The position numbers were made by a program, and so were the translations under genes. DNA of 64,000 nucleotides, taken from Serratia plymuthica (lineage in GTDB: Bacteria > Pseudomonadota > Gammaproteobacteria > Enterobacterales > Enterobacteriaceae). The stretch covers positions 1,736,001 to 1,800,000 of the forward strand of contig NZ_CP068771.1 of assembly GCF_018336935.1 (NCBI RefSeq), in the 5' to 3' direction. Under the pieces are notes generated by a model. It searched no databases, was not told the DNA's origin, and was given only the letters and a program-made list of their open reading frames with translations. Positions 16,699 through 25,544 of the stretch are shown here, piece by piece; the first letter of the stretch is position 1; each line of letters opens with the position of its first letter.

Positions 16699-19600
16699 TT
16701 ATGCCGTTTGCTGCTGTGCTTTACGTGTCACCATACGGCGCAGGGTGACGTAGAACACCGGCGTCAGGAATAACCCGAACAACGTCACGCCAAGCATGCC
16801 GGCAAACACCGTGATACCGGTCACTCCGCGCACTTCGGCACCGGCGCCGTGGCCCAGAATCAACGGGATAGTACCGGCAATAAAGGCGATGGAGGTCATG
16901 ACGATCGGTCGTAACCGCAGGCGACAAGCTTCCAGCGCCGCTTCCATAATGCCTTTGCCCTGCAACTCAAGCTCACGGGCGAACTCGACGATCAAAATGG
17001 CGTTCTTGCAGGCCAGCCCCATCAACACCACCAGCCCCACCTGCACGAACACATTGTTGTCACCGCCGGTCAGCCAGACGCCGAACAGCGCCGACAGCAT
17101 GGTCATTGGCACAATCAGGATCACCGCCAGCGGCAGCGTCCAGCTTTCGTACAGCGCGGCCAGCGCCAGGAACGCCAGCAGCACCGCCACCGGGAACACG
17201 ATAATCGCCGCATTGCCCTGGGTCGACTGTTGGTAGCTCAGATCGGTCCACTGAATGTTCATGCCGTTCGGCAACAGCTTGGTGGCCATCGTCGTCAGTT
17301 CGCTCATTGCCTGCGTAGACGACAGGATGCGCGGATCGGCATCGCCAATCAGGTCCGCCGCCGGGAAGCCGTTATAACGGATCACCGGGTCCGGCCCGTA
17401 GGTGGTGCTGATGTTGACCATGCTGCCAATCGGCACCATTTCGCCCTTGTCGTTACGGGTGCGCAGGTTGGCGATATCCTCCACGCTGTCGCGGAATTGG
17501 CCGTCGGCTTGCGCGATGACTTGCCAGGTGCGGCCATAACGGTTGAAGTCATTGATATAAGACGACCCCAGATAAGTCTGTAGCGTGCTGAACAGCGCGT
17601 TGAGCGGCACGCCCTGCGCCTTGGCTTTGTCGCGATCGATTTTCGCTTCCAGTTGCGGCACGTTGGCCTGATAAGACGAGATCGGGAAACTCATGCCCGG
17701 CGTTTGCATGATGCTGCCCGACAGGGTGTTGATCGCGGTTTGCAGCGCGCCATATCCGAGACCGGCGCGATCCTGGATATACAGCGAATAACCGGACCCC
17801 TGCCCGATACCGAGAATGGGCGGCGGCATGATCGAGAAGGCGAACCCTTCCTGAATCTGCGAGATGCGCGCATTGATCTCGGCGTTGATCTGCGCCGCGC
17901 TACGGGTGCGGGTGCTTAAAGATTCAAGCGCGAAGAACACGGTGCCGGTATTGGGCGTATTGGTAAACTGCAATGCATTCAGCCCCGGGAAGGCTACCGC
18001 GTCCGTCACCCCGTCGACGCTCAGGCCGATGGCGCTCATTTTGCGGATCACCGCGTCGGTACGTTCCAGCGACGCGCCCTCCGGCATTTTCACCCCGCCA
18101 ATCAGGTAAAGCTTATCCTGCGTCGGGATAAATCCGCCGGGCACGGTTTTAAACATCACGCCCGCAGCGCACAACAACAGCACGTACACCACGAACACCG
18201 CGCCGCGTTTGCCGAGCGCGCGGGAAACCCCACGCTGATAGCGCTGCGAGCTGTTGGCAAAGAAGCGGTTGAACGGGCGGAACAGCCAACCGAACAGCCG
18301 GTCGATCAGGCGCGATGGCATATCCTTCGGCGCGTCGTGCGGTTTCAGCAGCAATGCCGCCAATGCCGGCGACAGGGTCAGCGAGTTGATGGCCGAAATC
18401 ACGGTCGAAATGGCGATGGTGACGGCGAACTGCTTATAAAATTGGCCGGTGACGCCGGACAAAAATGCCATCGGCACGAACACCGCACACAGCACCACCG
18501 CGATGGCGATGATCGGCCCGGACACTTCGCGCATTGCCTGGTGCGCCGCCGCCAGCGGCGATAACCCTTCCTCGATATTACGTTCGACGTTTTCCACCAC
18601 CACGATGGCGTCATCGACCACGATACCGATCGCCAGCACCAGCCCGAACAGGCTGAGCGTATTGAGCGAGAAGCCCAGCAGGTATAGCGCGGCGAAGGTA
18701 CCGACGATGGAAATAGGCACTGCCAGCAGCGGGATGATCGAGGCGCGCCAGGTTTGCAGGAACAGGATCACCACCAGCACCACCAGCAGCACCGCTTCGA
18801 GCAGGGTATCTACCACCGCGCGGATCGAATCGCGTACGAACACCGTTGGGTCGTAGGGTGATTTCCAGCTCATACCATCCGGGAAGCGGGTCGACAGCTC
18901 GGCCATTTTGGCCCGCACCGCATCCGACAGCTCGATGGCGTTAGCGCCCGGAGCCTGGAAGATACCGATCCCGACGGCATCCTTATTATTGAGCTGGGCG
19001 CGCAGCGCATAGCTGCCGGACCCCATTTCAATACGCGCCACGTCGCGCAGGCGCACTATCTCGCCGTTGTCGCCGCTCTTGAGGATAATATTGCCGAACT
19101 CTTCCTCGGTTTGCAGGCGGCCCTGGGCGTTGATGGAAAGCAGATAATCGCTGCGGGTCGGCATCGGCTCCGCGCCCAGTTGGCCGGCGGAAACCTGCAC
19201 GTTCTGCTCCTGCATGGCGGTGACCACGTCAGAGGCGGTCAGCCCGCGAGAGGCGACCTTATTGGGATCCAGCCAGACGCGCATGGCGTATTCGCCGGCG
19301 CCGAAAATCTGCACCTGGCCGACGCCCGGCAGACGGGCCAACTCATCTTTGACCTTCAGGGTGGCGTAGTTACGCAGATACAGTGAGTCGTATTTGCCGG
19401 AAGGGGAAACCAGATGCACCACCAGCGTCAGGGCCGGGGATTGCTTCTGCGTGGTTACCCCTTGGCGGCGCACGTCTTCGGGCAGGCGAGCCTCGGCCTG
19501 CGCTACGCGGTTTTGCACCTGTACCTGTGCCTGATCGGGATCGGTACCCGGGCGGAAGGTGACGGTGGTCACCAGCACGCCGTCAGAACCGGCCACCGAT

Positions 19601-19842
19601 TTCATGTACATCATGTGTTCGACGCCGTTGATTGCCTCTTCCAGCGGCGTAGCCACCGTTTCGGCAATCTCTTTCGGGTTGGCGCCTGGGTATTGGGCGC
19701 GCACTTGCACGCTCGGAGGCACGACGTCCGGGTATTCGCTGATCGGCAACAGCGGGATCGCAATAACGCCACTGACGAAAATCAGGATCGACAGCACCGC
19801 GGCAAAGATCGGTCGGTCGATGAAAAAACGGGAAAAATCCAT
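16699..19842 (-). CDS. sdeB: RND multidrug efflux transporter, OqxB/SdeB type
   Basis: A 1047-residue HAE1-type inner-membrane pump subunit, the usual size. It starts MDFSRFFIDRPIFAAVLSILIF. The TM4 proton-relay pair is intact in IGIVVDDAIVVVENV, and the TM10 lysine lies in MGLACKNAILIVEFA. The overall wording is very close to OqxB of Klebsiella and to the MexF branch. It forms a tripartite pump with the adjacent fusion protein and an outer-membrane TolC-like channel encoded elsewhere. OqxB exports quinolones, chloramphenicol and dyes; Serratia SdeB was described as a quinolone pump. Symbol follows the Serratia name and is inferred from context. Confidence 0.9.
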   Translation of the reverse strand: MDFSRFFIDRPIFAAVLSILIFVSGVIAIPLLPISEYPDVVPPSVQVRAQYPGANPKEIAETVATPLEEAINGVEHMMYMKSVAGSDGVLVTTVTFRPGTDPDQAQVQVQNRVAQAEARLPEDVRRQGVTTQKQSPALTLVVHLVSPSGKYDSLYLRNYATLKVKDELARLPGVGQVQIFGAGEYAMRVWLDPNKVASRGLTASDVVTAMQEQNVQVSAGQLGAEPMPTRSDYLLSINAQGRLQTEEEFGNIILKSGDNGEIVRLRDVARIEMGSGSYALRAQLNNKDAVGIGIFQAPGANAIELSDAVRAKMAELSTRFPDGMSWKSPYDPTVFVRDSIRAVVDTLLEAVLLVVLVVILFLQTWRASIIPLLAVPISIVGTFAALYLLGFSLNTLSLFGLVLAIGIVVDDAIVVVENVERNIEEGLSPLAAAHQAMREVSGPIIAIAVVLCAVFVPMAFLSGVTGQFYKQFAVTIAISTVISAINSLTLSPALAALLLKPHDAPKDMPSRLIDRLFGWLFRPFNRFFANSSQRYQRGVSRALGKRGAVFVVYVLLLCAAGVMFKTVPGGFIPTQDKLYLIGGVKMPEGASLERTDAVIRKMSAIGLSVDGVTDAVAFPGLNALQFTNTPNTGTVFFALESLSTRTRSAAQINAEINARISQIQEGFAFSIMPPPILGIGQGSGYSLYIQDRAGLGYGALQTAINTLSGSIMQTPGMSFPISSYQANVPQLEAKIDRDKAKAQGVPLNALFSTLQTYLGSSYINDFNRYGRTWQVIAQADGQFRDSVEDIANLRTRNDKGEMVPIGSMVNISTTYGPDPVIRYNGFPAADLIGDADPRILSSTQAMSELTTMATKLLPNGMNIQWTDLSYQQSTQGNAAIIVFPVAVLLAFLALAALYESWTLPLAVILIVPMTMLSALFGVWLTGGDNNVFVQVGLVVLMGLACKNAILIVEFARELELQGKGIMEAALEACRLRLRPIVMTSIAFIAGTIPLILGHGAGAEVRGVTGITVFAGMLGVTLFGLFLTPVFYVTLRRMVTRKAQQQTA

Positions 19843-19866
19843 GGGTCAGGGTTCTCTGCTGGTGGC

Positions 19867-21069
19867 TTAGTTGACTGCGGAAGCGGGCGTGTTGGCGGCC
19901 ATCACGACGGTTTTCGCATTGACCGGCATCCCTGACATAAACACTTTCTGCATGCCATCGACGATCACCCGATCGCCCGCAGACAGGCCTTTCTGCACGA
20001 TGCGTAATCCATCCGCCACGCGGCCTACTTCGATATCGCGCCGCTGCGCCTTGCCGTCCTTGTCGACGACATAAACGAATTTGCGGTCCTGATCGGTCAT
20101 CACCGATTTATCGTCGATCAGCATGGCGTTGAACTCGGCGCTGCCGGGCATCTGCACTCGTGCAAACAGCCCAGGAGTGAAGCGGCGCTCGCGGTTTTCT
20201 AGCTGAGCGCGCATGCGAATGGTGCCGGTACCGGCATTCAGCTGGTTATCGGTGAAATCGACAACGCCCTGATGCGGGTAGCCGTCTTCACCTACCAGGC
20301 CGACCTTGACCGGCAATTTCGCCTGCGGATCCTGGCTGCGTTGGCCGTCGCGCGCCATGTTCTGGTAACGCAGGAAGGTGGATTCATCAACGTCGAAATA
20401 GACATAGACCTTATCGAGCGACACCAGCGTAGTGAGCACGCTGGCGCTATCTCCGGTGGTGACCAGGTTACCGGCGGTGATCATGGCACGGCTGGCGCGC
20501 CCGTCGATCGGGGCGGTCACCCGGGTAAAATCGAGGTTAAGCTGCGCAATATCAAGCTGAGCCTGGGCCGCCAGCACGTTGCTTTGCGCCTGCGCGGCGG
20601 AGGATCGGCGCTGTTCCCACACCTCGGTCGAGATCGCCTGGGTGCCGATCAGTTTCTCGGTGCGGCTGGATTCGCTGCGGGCCAACGCCGCCTGATTACG
20701 CGCTCGTACCAGTTCGGCCTGAGCCTGTTCACGGGCGGCGCGGTAGGTGCGATCGTCGATGGTGAACAACACCTGGCCTTTTTTAACCTCGTCGCCTTCG
20801 GTGTAATTCACCTTATCGATATAGCCGGAAACCCGCGGGCGTAGCTGAACGCTTTGCACCGCTTCGATCCGGCCGTTAAAGGCATCCCACTGGCTGATGG
20901 GTTTTATTACCACGTTAGCGGCGCTGACGGCCGGTGGCGGGGGAGCCGCATTTTGAGCGACGCTGTTGTCGCACCCTGCCAGCAGGGCGACCAGCAGCGC
21001 TACCGTTGAAAGGCGCGTGCTGAAACCGATGCTGTGAGCGTTAAACAATGAGTTTGGCTGGCTTGGCAT
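19867..21069 (-). CDS. sdeA: RND periplasmic adaptor, OqxA/SdeA type
   Basis: A 400-residue membrane-fusion lipoprotein. The lipobox LLAGC is about 31 residues from the ATG at 21067-21069 (an upstream ATG at 21108 has no ribosome site). The domain order is typical: VQLRPRVSGYIDKVNYTEGDEVKKGQVLFTID (first lipoyl half), a helical hairpin of about 70 residues, then LDFTRVTAPIDGRAS (second half), beta-barrel, and GLRIVQKGLSAGDRVIVDG. It precedes sdeB by 24 bases, so the two form an operon. It links the pump to the outer-membrane channel. Confidence 0.9.
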   Translation of the reverse strand: MPSQPNSLFNAHSIGFSTRLSTVALLVALLAGCDNSVAQNAAPPPPAVSAANVVIKPISQWDAFNGRIEAVQSVQLRPRVSGYIDKVNYTEGDEVKKGQVLFTIDDRTYRAAREQAQAELVRARNQAALARSESSRTEKLIGTQAISTEVWEQRRSSAAQAQSNVLAAQAQLDIAQLNLDFTRVTAPIDGRASRAMITAGNLVTTGDSASVLTTLVSLDKVYVYFDVDESTFLRYQNMARDGQRSQDPQAKLPVKVGLVGEDGYPHQGVVDFTDNQLNAGTGTIRMRAQLENRERRFTPGLFARVQMPGSAEFNAMLIDDKSVMTDQDRKFVYVVDKDGKAQRRDIEVGRVADGLRIVQKGLSAGDRVIVDGMQKVFMSGMPVNAKTVVMAANTPASAVN

Positions 21070-21211
21070 TATTTTTATTCCATGGGTGAGCGCGGTCAGG
21101 CCATACACCCGGCCCTGTTATCCGGGTAACGTCCCTGGCCTGTAACCGGCGGCAGAGCAGTTGCGTCGTTCATCGGCACAACGTTAGGTTTTGAAACACA
21201 TTGTTGTCACA

Positions 21212-21238
21212 TTAATGTATTAATATCGGTTACATTAA
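21212..21238. promoter_or_regulatory. Inverted repeat in the sdeA-sdeR divergent promoter region
   Basis: TTAATGTA (21212-21219) and TACATTAA (21231-21238) are exact inverted copies 11 bases apart. The site lies in the 295-base divergent region, where the Rrf2-type repressor would be expected to act on both sdeAB and sdeR. Assignment to that repressor is inference. Confidence 0.45.
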
Positions 21239-21364
21239 CTGGGTGGATTATAGAAGCGCCTATTCTATAAATGCAATAATAAAAATTGCATTTAATGCAA
21301 AACTGCTGCAACGTAGTGGTATAGGGCAGCAGGACTTACCTGCCAATGTCATGGGAGCGTCAGC

Positions 21365-21721
21365 ATGAACAGCACGGGTTTTATTACTGATTTGATTGAG
21401 TGGATTGACAACAATCTGGAAGAGAAACTGGATATCAATACCGTGGCGGACCGCGCGGGATATTCCAAATGGCACCTGCAGCGCATGTTCAAACGCCAGA
21501 CCGGCTACGCGTTGGGGGAGTATATCCGCATGCAGAAGCTGAGGGTTTCCGCAGAGCGTCTGGCCAACAGCGGCGAACCTATCGTCAGCGTGGCGATATC
21601 ACTCGGCTTTGACTCGCAGCAATCCTTCAATCGCAGTTTTAAACGCCAATTCGGCCAGACCCCGGGCGACTGGCGCCGCGCCGTGATGCAGCCGCAGATC
21701 GCCGCCAGCCGCGCACACTGA
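21365..21721 (+). CDS. sdeR: AraC/XylS-type activator, RarA/SdeR-like
   Basis: A 118-residue protein made almost wholly of the double helix-turn-helix of the MarA/SoxS/RamA/RarA group: IDINTVADRAGYSKWHLQRMFKRQTG in the first half and VSVAISLGFDSQQSFNRSFKRQFGQTPGDWR in the second. There is no ligand-binding domain, so activity is set by its own level. It is divergent from sdeAB, as rarA is from oqxAB in Klebsiella. It should raise pump expression and probably marbox-containing genes elsewhere. Confidence 0.88.
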   Translation: MNSTGFITDLIEWIDNNLEEKLDINTVADRAGYSKWHLQRMFKRQTGYALGEYIRMQKLRVSAERLANSGEPIVSVAISLGFDSQQSFNRSFKRQFGQTPGDWRRAVMQPQIAASRAH

Positions 21722-21739
21722 GACGGATTGCAGACAACA

Positions 21740-21769
21740 AAAAAGCCTGAACTTGCGTTCAGGCTTTTT
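21740..21769 (+). terminator. Terminator of sdeR
   Basis: AAAAAGCCTGAAC-TTGC-GTTCAGGCTTTTT, a 13-bp perfect stem. Confidence 0.9.
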
Positions 21770-21779
21770 CTTTGGAATA

Positions 21780-21791
21780 TGGCGGTGAGGG
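21780..21791 (-). repeat. tRNA-Ser acceptor-end fragment (first scar)
   Basis: TGGCGGTGAGGG equals the 3' end of the tRNA-Ser gene including CCA, preceded by the same AATA and followed by unrelated sequence and then the tRNA terminator. No T-arm or anticodon remains. Confidence 0.6.
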
Positions 21792-21803
21792 GACGTATAA
21801 AGC

Positions 21804-21832
21804 AAAAAAGCCTGGACGCGAATCCAGGCTTT
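21804..21832 (-). terminator. Terminator of tRNA-Ser copy 1
   Basis: Minus-strand stem AAAGCCTGGA / TCCAGGCTTT, with six Ts after it. The same stem-loop is repeated at 22118 and 22286. Confidence 0.85.
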
Positions 21833-21844
21833 CTCTTCAAAATA

Positions 21845-21934
21845 TGGCGGTGAGGGAGGGGTTCGAACCCTCGATACACTTACGCGTATACACACTTTCC
21901 AGGCGTGCTCCTTCAGCCACTCAGACACCTCACC
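21845..21934 (-). tRNA. tRNA-Ser(GGA), copy 1
   Basis: A 90-base class II tRNA with encoded CCA. Acceptor arms GGTGAGG and CCTCACC pair fully. The anticodon loop reads CTGGAAAG, anticodon GGA (reads UCC/UCU). It has the long variable arm expected for serine and a T arm GAGGG-TTCGAAC-CCCTC. A near-consensus promoter lies just upstream and a terminator follows. Confidence 0.95.
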
Positions 21935-21974
21935 GTATTTTTTCGTTGCGTACTCATTGGTGCAACGGGGCGCT

Positions 21975-22003
21975 ACTATAGGGAGTGGGGGCGATCCGGT
22001 CAA
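21975..22003 (-). promoter_or_regulatory. Sigma-70 promoter of tRNA-Ser copy 1
   Basis: On the minus strand TTGACC, 17 bases, TATAGT, followed by a GC-rich stretch (GCGCCCCG) typical of the discriminator of stable-RNA promoters. Confidence 0.85.
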
Positions 22004-22117
22004 GCAGAATTTCTGCGTTTCGGCGCGTCCGCTCACGCGCTGCTCAGTTTGTCGAAAACTGCGGCAAACCCAGTGGACCGTTAGCTCTGCGGGCATTTTT
22101 CCTGAATTGCAGACAAC

Positions 22118-22146
22118 AAAAAAGCCTGGACGCGAATCCAGGCTTT
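22118..22146 (-). terminator. Extra copy of the tRNA-Ser terminator
   Basis: The same stem as at 21804, between the two tRNA genes. It is preceded by ATTGCAGACAACAAAAAAGCC, also found before the terminator at 21740. Confidence 0.8.
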
Positions 22147-22158
22147 CTCTTTAGAATA

Positions 22159-22174
22159 TGGCGGTGAGAGAGGG
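22159..22174 (-). repeat. tRNA-Ser acceptor-end fragment (second scar)
   Basis: TGGCGGTGAGAGAGGG matches the 3' end of tRNA-Ser copy 2 and then diverges. About 110 bases of unrelated GC-rich sequence separate it from the next terminator copy. Confidence 0.65.
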
Positions 22175-22285
22175 CTTGATTCGCTGCGCTCACCCTGCGG
22201 GCCGCCTTTGGCGGTCCAAAACGCGATGCGTTTTGTCAAACCCTGTCGAGGCTTCTCACCCCTCTCTACGGGGATTTATAAAAGC

Positions 22286-22314
22286 AAAAAAGCCTGGACG
22301 CGAATCCAGGCTTT
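22286..22314 (-). terminator. Terminator of tRNA-Ser copy 2
   Basis: Stem AAAGCCTGGA / TCCAGGCTTT on the minus strand, then a T run. Confidence 0.85.
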
Positions 22315-22326
22315 CTCTTCAGAATA

Positions 22327-22416
22327 TGGCGGTGAGAGAGGGGTTCGAACCCTCGATACACTTACGCGTATACACACTTTCCAGGCGTGCTCCTTCAGCC
22401 ACTCAGACACCTCACC
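22327..22416 (-). tRNA. tRNA-Ser(GGA), copy 2
   Basis: Identical to copy 1 except for one base in the 3' acceptor strand (TCTCACC rather than CCTCACC), which makes the seventh acceptor pair a G-U wobble. Same GGA anticodon and encoded CCA. Confidence 0.95.
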
Positions 22417-22889
22417 GTTTTGTAGCATCGCTAACGCATTGCGCTGTCGACGGGCGCTAATGTAGGAGAATCTGATCCCAGCGTCAACCCTCTTGTGACA
22501 TAACAATGACTGTTTAGCCAAAGTTGCAGCAATTTGCTGATTTCCCGAGCGATAAACCGTTGGCCAACGCGTGTCTGAGGGGTAATAACGGCGCTAAATT
22601 ATCTAGCAGGATAATGTTTGAGCGCCTTGGTATACATCAGCTCAATATACCAGCAGCTAAGTCTTATGCTGTGCTGTTATATGCATTAATACTGGATTAT
22701 TAGTCATATGTATCGCTAAATAGATCGCTGCTGACGCGGAGGATTTGGCAAGGAATATCACACCGCCGCGCAGGTCGTCGGGCCGTACGCCGGCGATAAC
22801 GCAGACAGGGACTGATCAATTAAAATAACGGACTCGACGAATTTCAACGGGCAGCCAGCGGCGCTGCGGCTTGAAATACGACGGGCATC
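22417..22889. other. Spacer between tRNA-Ser and the POT transporter gene
   Basis: Holds the tRNA promoter at 22459-22487. The remaining 400 bases show no gene. Near 22625-22660 GGTATA..TATACC form a small hairpin, and 22670-22720 is AT-rich and may contain the transporter promoter. Confidence 0.4.
22459..22487 (-). promoter_or_regulatory. Sigma-70 promoter of tRNA-Ser copy 2
   Basis: Minus strand TTGACG, 17 bases, TACATT, followed by a GCGCCCG discriminator. Confidence 0.82.
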
Positions 22890-24392
22890 ATGCAGCAGAG
22901 GTTTACTTTGACTCCATCGGACTCCATGCCGGCGGCGCATCAGCGCCACGCCATTCCCCCGGGCGCCGGGGCACTGTTTTTTATCCAAATCTTCGCCACG
23001 CTGGGTTTTGCCGTGCTGTACTCCACGCTGGTGCTTTATGCCACCAAACGCCTGGGCTTTAGCGAGGGCAGCGCTAACGCCATGATGGGGGTGTTCGGCG
23101 CCTTCAACTATGGGCTGCATATGTTCGGCGGTTACCTGGGCGGGCGCTTTCTGAGTAACCGCAACCTGTTCGTACTGGGTATGGTGCTGCAGGTGATCGG
23201 CTGCGCGCTGATTGCCGTGGCGGGCGTTTGGGGCCTGTATTGGGGGCTGGCGATGTTCCTGACCGGCAGCGGGCTGAACGTCACCTGCATCAATATGATG
23301 CTCACCCAGCGCTTCAAACCGGATGACGATCGGCGCGAATCGGCGTTTTTGTGGAACTACGCCGGGATGAACCTGGGTTTCTTTGTCGGTTTTACCGTGG
23401 CCGGCTATTTCCAGTTGAGCGAAAACTACCGTGCGCTGTTCCTGTTTGCGACGTTGGGCAATGCTGCGGCGATTATCGTCGCCGTCAGCCGTTGGCGCAT
23501 TCTGGCCGATCTCAACACACCGCTGCATGACGCCAGCCGCGCGCAATACCGCCGGCGTATGCTGGTGGGGCTGGCAGTATTGGTGGCGCTGGTGCCCATT
23601 ATCCGGGTGATGCTGACCCATGCGGAATTCAGCGGCCACTTTGTGATTGGCCTCGGCATACTGATTTTCCTGATGCTGTGCGTGGTCACACTGCGTCACC
23701 ACCCGCGTGCGGAGAGCCGCCGCATGGTGGCGTATCTGATTTTGGCACTGGGCTCATTGGTATTTTGGGCGTTGTACCAATTGGCGCCTATGGGGCTGAT
23801 GCTGTTTTCCGAACACAATGTCAACCTGAACGTCTACGGTATTCAGGTCGCTCCGCAGTGGATCCAGAATATCAATACGCTGGTGATCGTCGTGGGCGGG
23901 CCGCTGATGGCCTGGTGGTTTAACCGCTTGCGAGCGCGTGGCTGCAATATCGATATCCCGTTGCAATTCTCCGGCTCGCTGTTTTGCATCGGGTTGGGCA
24001 TGCTGGTGTTGCCACTGGGCATCAGCCTGGCCGGTGGCGACGGGCTGGTGGCGTTTAAATGGATTGTAATCAGCTACATACTGCAGAGTATTGGCGAACT
24101 GATGATTTCCCCGATCGGCTACGCGATGATCGGCAAGCTGGCGCCACCGCGTTATCAGGGCGTCATGATGGGCTGCTGGATGATGGTCACCGGCGTCGCT
24201 TCGGTGTTGGCAGGCTATGTCTCCGGCCTGATGCCGGAAAACAGCGGCAGCACTCCGGCGCTGACCAACCCCGGCTACAGCGAAATATTCAGTGCGCTGG
24301 GCTGGGGAGCGGCGGGCGTTGGCGTGGTGATGTTGATTCTGATCCCGCTGTTGCGCCGGTTGATAAGGCACGATGCCCCCGTCGCTGCCTGA
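22890..24392 (+). CDS. POT-family peptide transporter lacking the ExxERFxYY motif
   Basis: A 500-residue protein with 12-14 membrane segments and the length of the Dtp transporters. Family features remain (GGYLGGRFLSNRN after TM2; NYAGMNLGFFVG in the PTR2-signature region; GELMISPIGYAMIGKLAP near TM10). TM1, however, reads FFIQIFATLGFAVLYSTLVLY where canonical members have ExxERFxYY, so both proton-coupling glutamates and the arginine are gone. Transport of peptides with protons is thus uncertain. ATG 22890 is chosen, though its ribosome site is weak; ATG 22926 is possible. A terminator follows. Confidence 0.8.
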   Translation: MQQRFTLTPSDSMPAAHQRHAIPPGAGALFFIQIFATLGFAVLYSTLVLYATKRLGFSEGSANAMMGVFGAFNYGLHMFGGYLGGRFLSNRNLFVLGMVLQVIGCALIAVAGVWGLYWGLAMFLTGSGLNVTCINMMLTQRFKPDDDRRESAFLWNYAGMNLGFFVGFTVAGYFQLSENYRALFLFATLGNAAAIIVAVSRWRILADLNTPLHDASRAQYRRRMLVGLAVLVALVPIIRVMLTHAEFSGHFVIGLGILIFLMLCVVTLRHHPRAESRRMVAYLILALGSLVFWALYQLAPMGLMLFSEHNVNLNVYGIQVAPQWIQNINTLVIVVGGPLMAWWFNRLRARGCNIDIPLQFSGSLFCIGLGMLVLPLGISLAGGDGLVAFKWIVISYILQSIGELMISPIGYAMIGKLAPPRYQGVMMGCWMMVTGVASVLAGYVSGLMPENSGSTPALTNPGYSEIFSALGWGAAGVGVVMLILIPLLRRLIRHDAPVAA

Positions 24393-24410
24393 GCCCCCGC
24401 AGGACAAAAA

Positions 24411-24439
24411 AACAGCCCCACTGGTCGGGGCTGTTTGCG
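24411..24439 (+). terminator. Terminator of the POT gene
   Basis: AACAGCCCC / GGGGCTGTT stem, then TTGCGTTTTT. Confidence 0.8.
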
Positions 24440-24521
24440 TTTTTGGCTTTAACGCTTGCATCTGTCGGCGAATCGCGGAAGTCTGGATGAAAATGCATAA
24501 AAAACAGACGGAGCCTGACCG

Positions 24522-25463
24522 ATGAACATCATTTATTACCACCCTTTATTTAACGCCCGGGATTGGCTGACAGGCATCAAACAGCGTTTGCCGCAGGCCA
24601 ACGTTCGCGAATGGCAACCCGGCGACGATCGCCCGGCGGATTATGCGTTGGCGTGGCGTCCGCCGCAGGAGATGCTGGCTAACCGCCGGCAACTGAAAGG
24701 GGTGTTTGCCCTGGGGGCGGGCGTCGATGCCATCCTCGAACAAGAGCGCCGGCATCCCGGCACGTTACCGGCGGGCGTTCCGCTGCTGCGCCTGGAAGAT
24801 ACCGGCATGGCGCAGCAGATGCAGGAATATGCGTTGAGCTGCGTGTTGCGTTACTTCCGTCGTTTCGACGAGTATCAATTGCTGCAACAGCAGCAAAAAT
24901 GGCAGCCGCTCGATCCCCATCAACAGGATGATTTCACCATTGGCATCCTCGGTGCAGGCGTTCTGGGGAAAAGCGTGGCGCAAAAGCTGGTGGAGTTCGG
25001 TTTTAACGTACGTTGCTGGAGCCGCAGCCCCAAGCAGATCGATGGCGTTGAGAGTTTTGCCGGCGCAGAGCAGCGCACTGCGTTTCTCGAAGGTACCCGG
25101 TTGCTGATCAACTTGCTGCCCAACACGCTGGAAACCGCCGATATCCTCAATCGCCACCTGTTCGCGCATTTGGTGCCGGGAGCCTATCTGATCAACATCG
25201 CCCGCGGCGCGCATCTGGTTGAGGACGATCTCTTGCAGGCGCTGGAGCAGGGGCAGATTGCCGCCGCCACCCTGGATGTGTTCGTCAACGAGCCGCTGCC
25301 GCAGGCACATCCGTTCTGGCGTCATCCGCGTGTCACCATTACCCCGCATATTGCTGCCATCACCTTGCCGGAACAGGCGATGGACCAGATAGCCGCCAAC
25401 ATCCGCACTCTCGAGGCCGGGCAAACGCCGGCCGGGGTGGTGGATATGCAACTTGGCTACTGA
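24522..25463 (+). CDS. ghrA: Glyoxylate/hydroxypyruvate reductase A
   Basis: A 313-residue D-2-hydroxyacid dehydrogenase using NADPH to reduce glyoxylate and hydroxypyruvate. The nucleotide fold is GILGAGVLGKSVAQKL near residue 145. Catalytic residues are in NIARGAHLVEDDLL (arginine), VFVNEPLP (glutamate) and TPHIAAIT (histidine). Length equals E. coli GhrA (312). It is followed by ycdX and ycdY as in E. coli. Confidence 0.94.
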   Translation: MNIIYYHPLFNARDWLTGIKQRLPQANVREWQPGDDRPADYALAWRPPQEMLANRRQLKGVFALGAGVDAILEQERRHPGTLPAGVPLLRLEDTGMAQQMQEYALSCVLRYFRRFDEYQLLQQQQKWQPLDPHQQDDFTIGILGAGVLGKSVAQKLVEFGFNVRCWSRSPKQIDGVESFAGAEQRTAFLEGTRLLINLLPNTLETADILNRHLFAHLVPGAYLINIARGAHLVEDDLLQALEQGQIAAATLDVFVNEPLPQAHPFWRHPRVTITPHIAAITLPEQAMDQIAANIRTLEAGQTPAGVVDMQLGY

Positions 25464-25544
25464 CCTTTCGGTGACTCACCTGCTAAGCTAATAAGAAACC
25501 CGGTCTGTCGCTGTCCCTTTGGCAGGCCGCCAGAAGGAGAAATA

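Noticed and set aside
21727..22420. Possible CRISPR-like array because of repeated 25-30 base units
   Set aside because: The repeats are tRNA ends and terminators with unequal spacing; there are no regular spacers and no cas genes.
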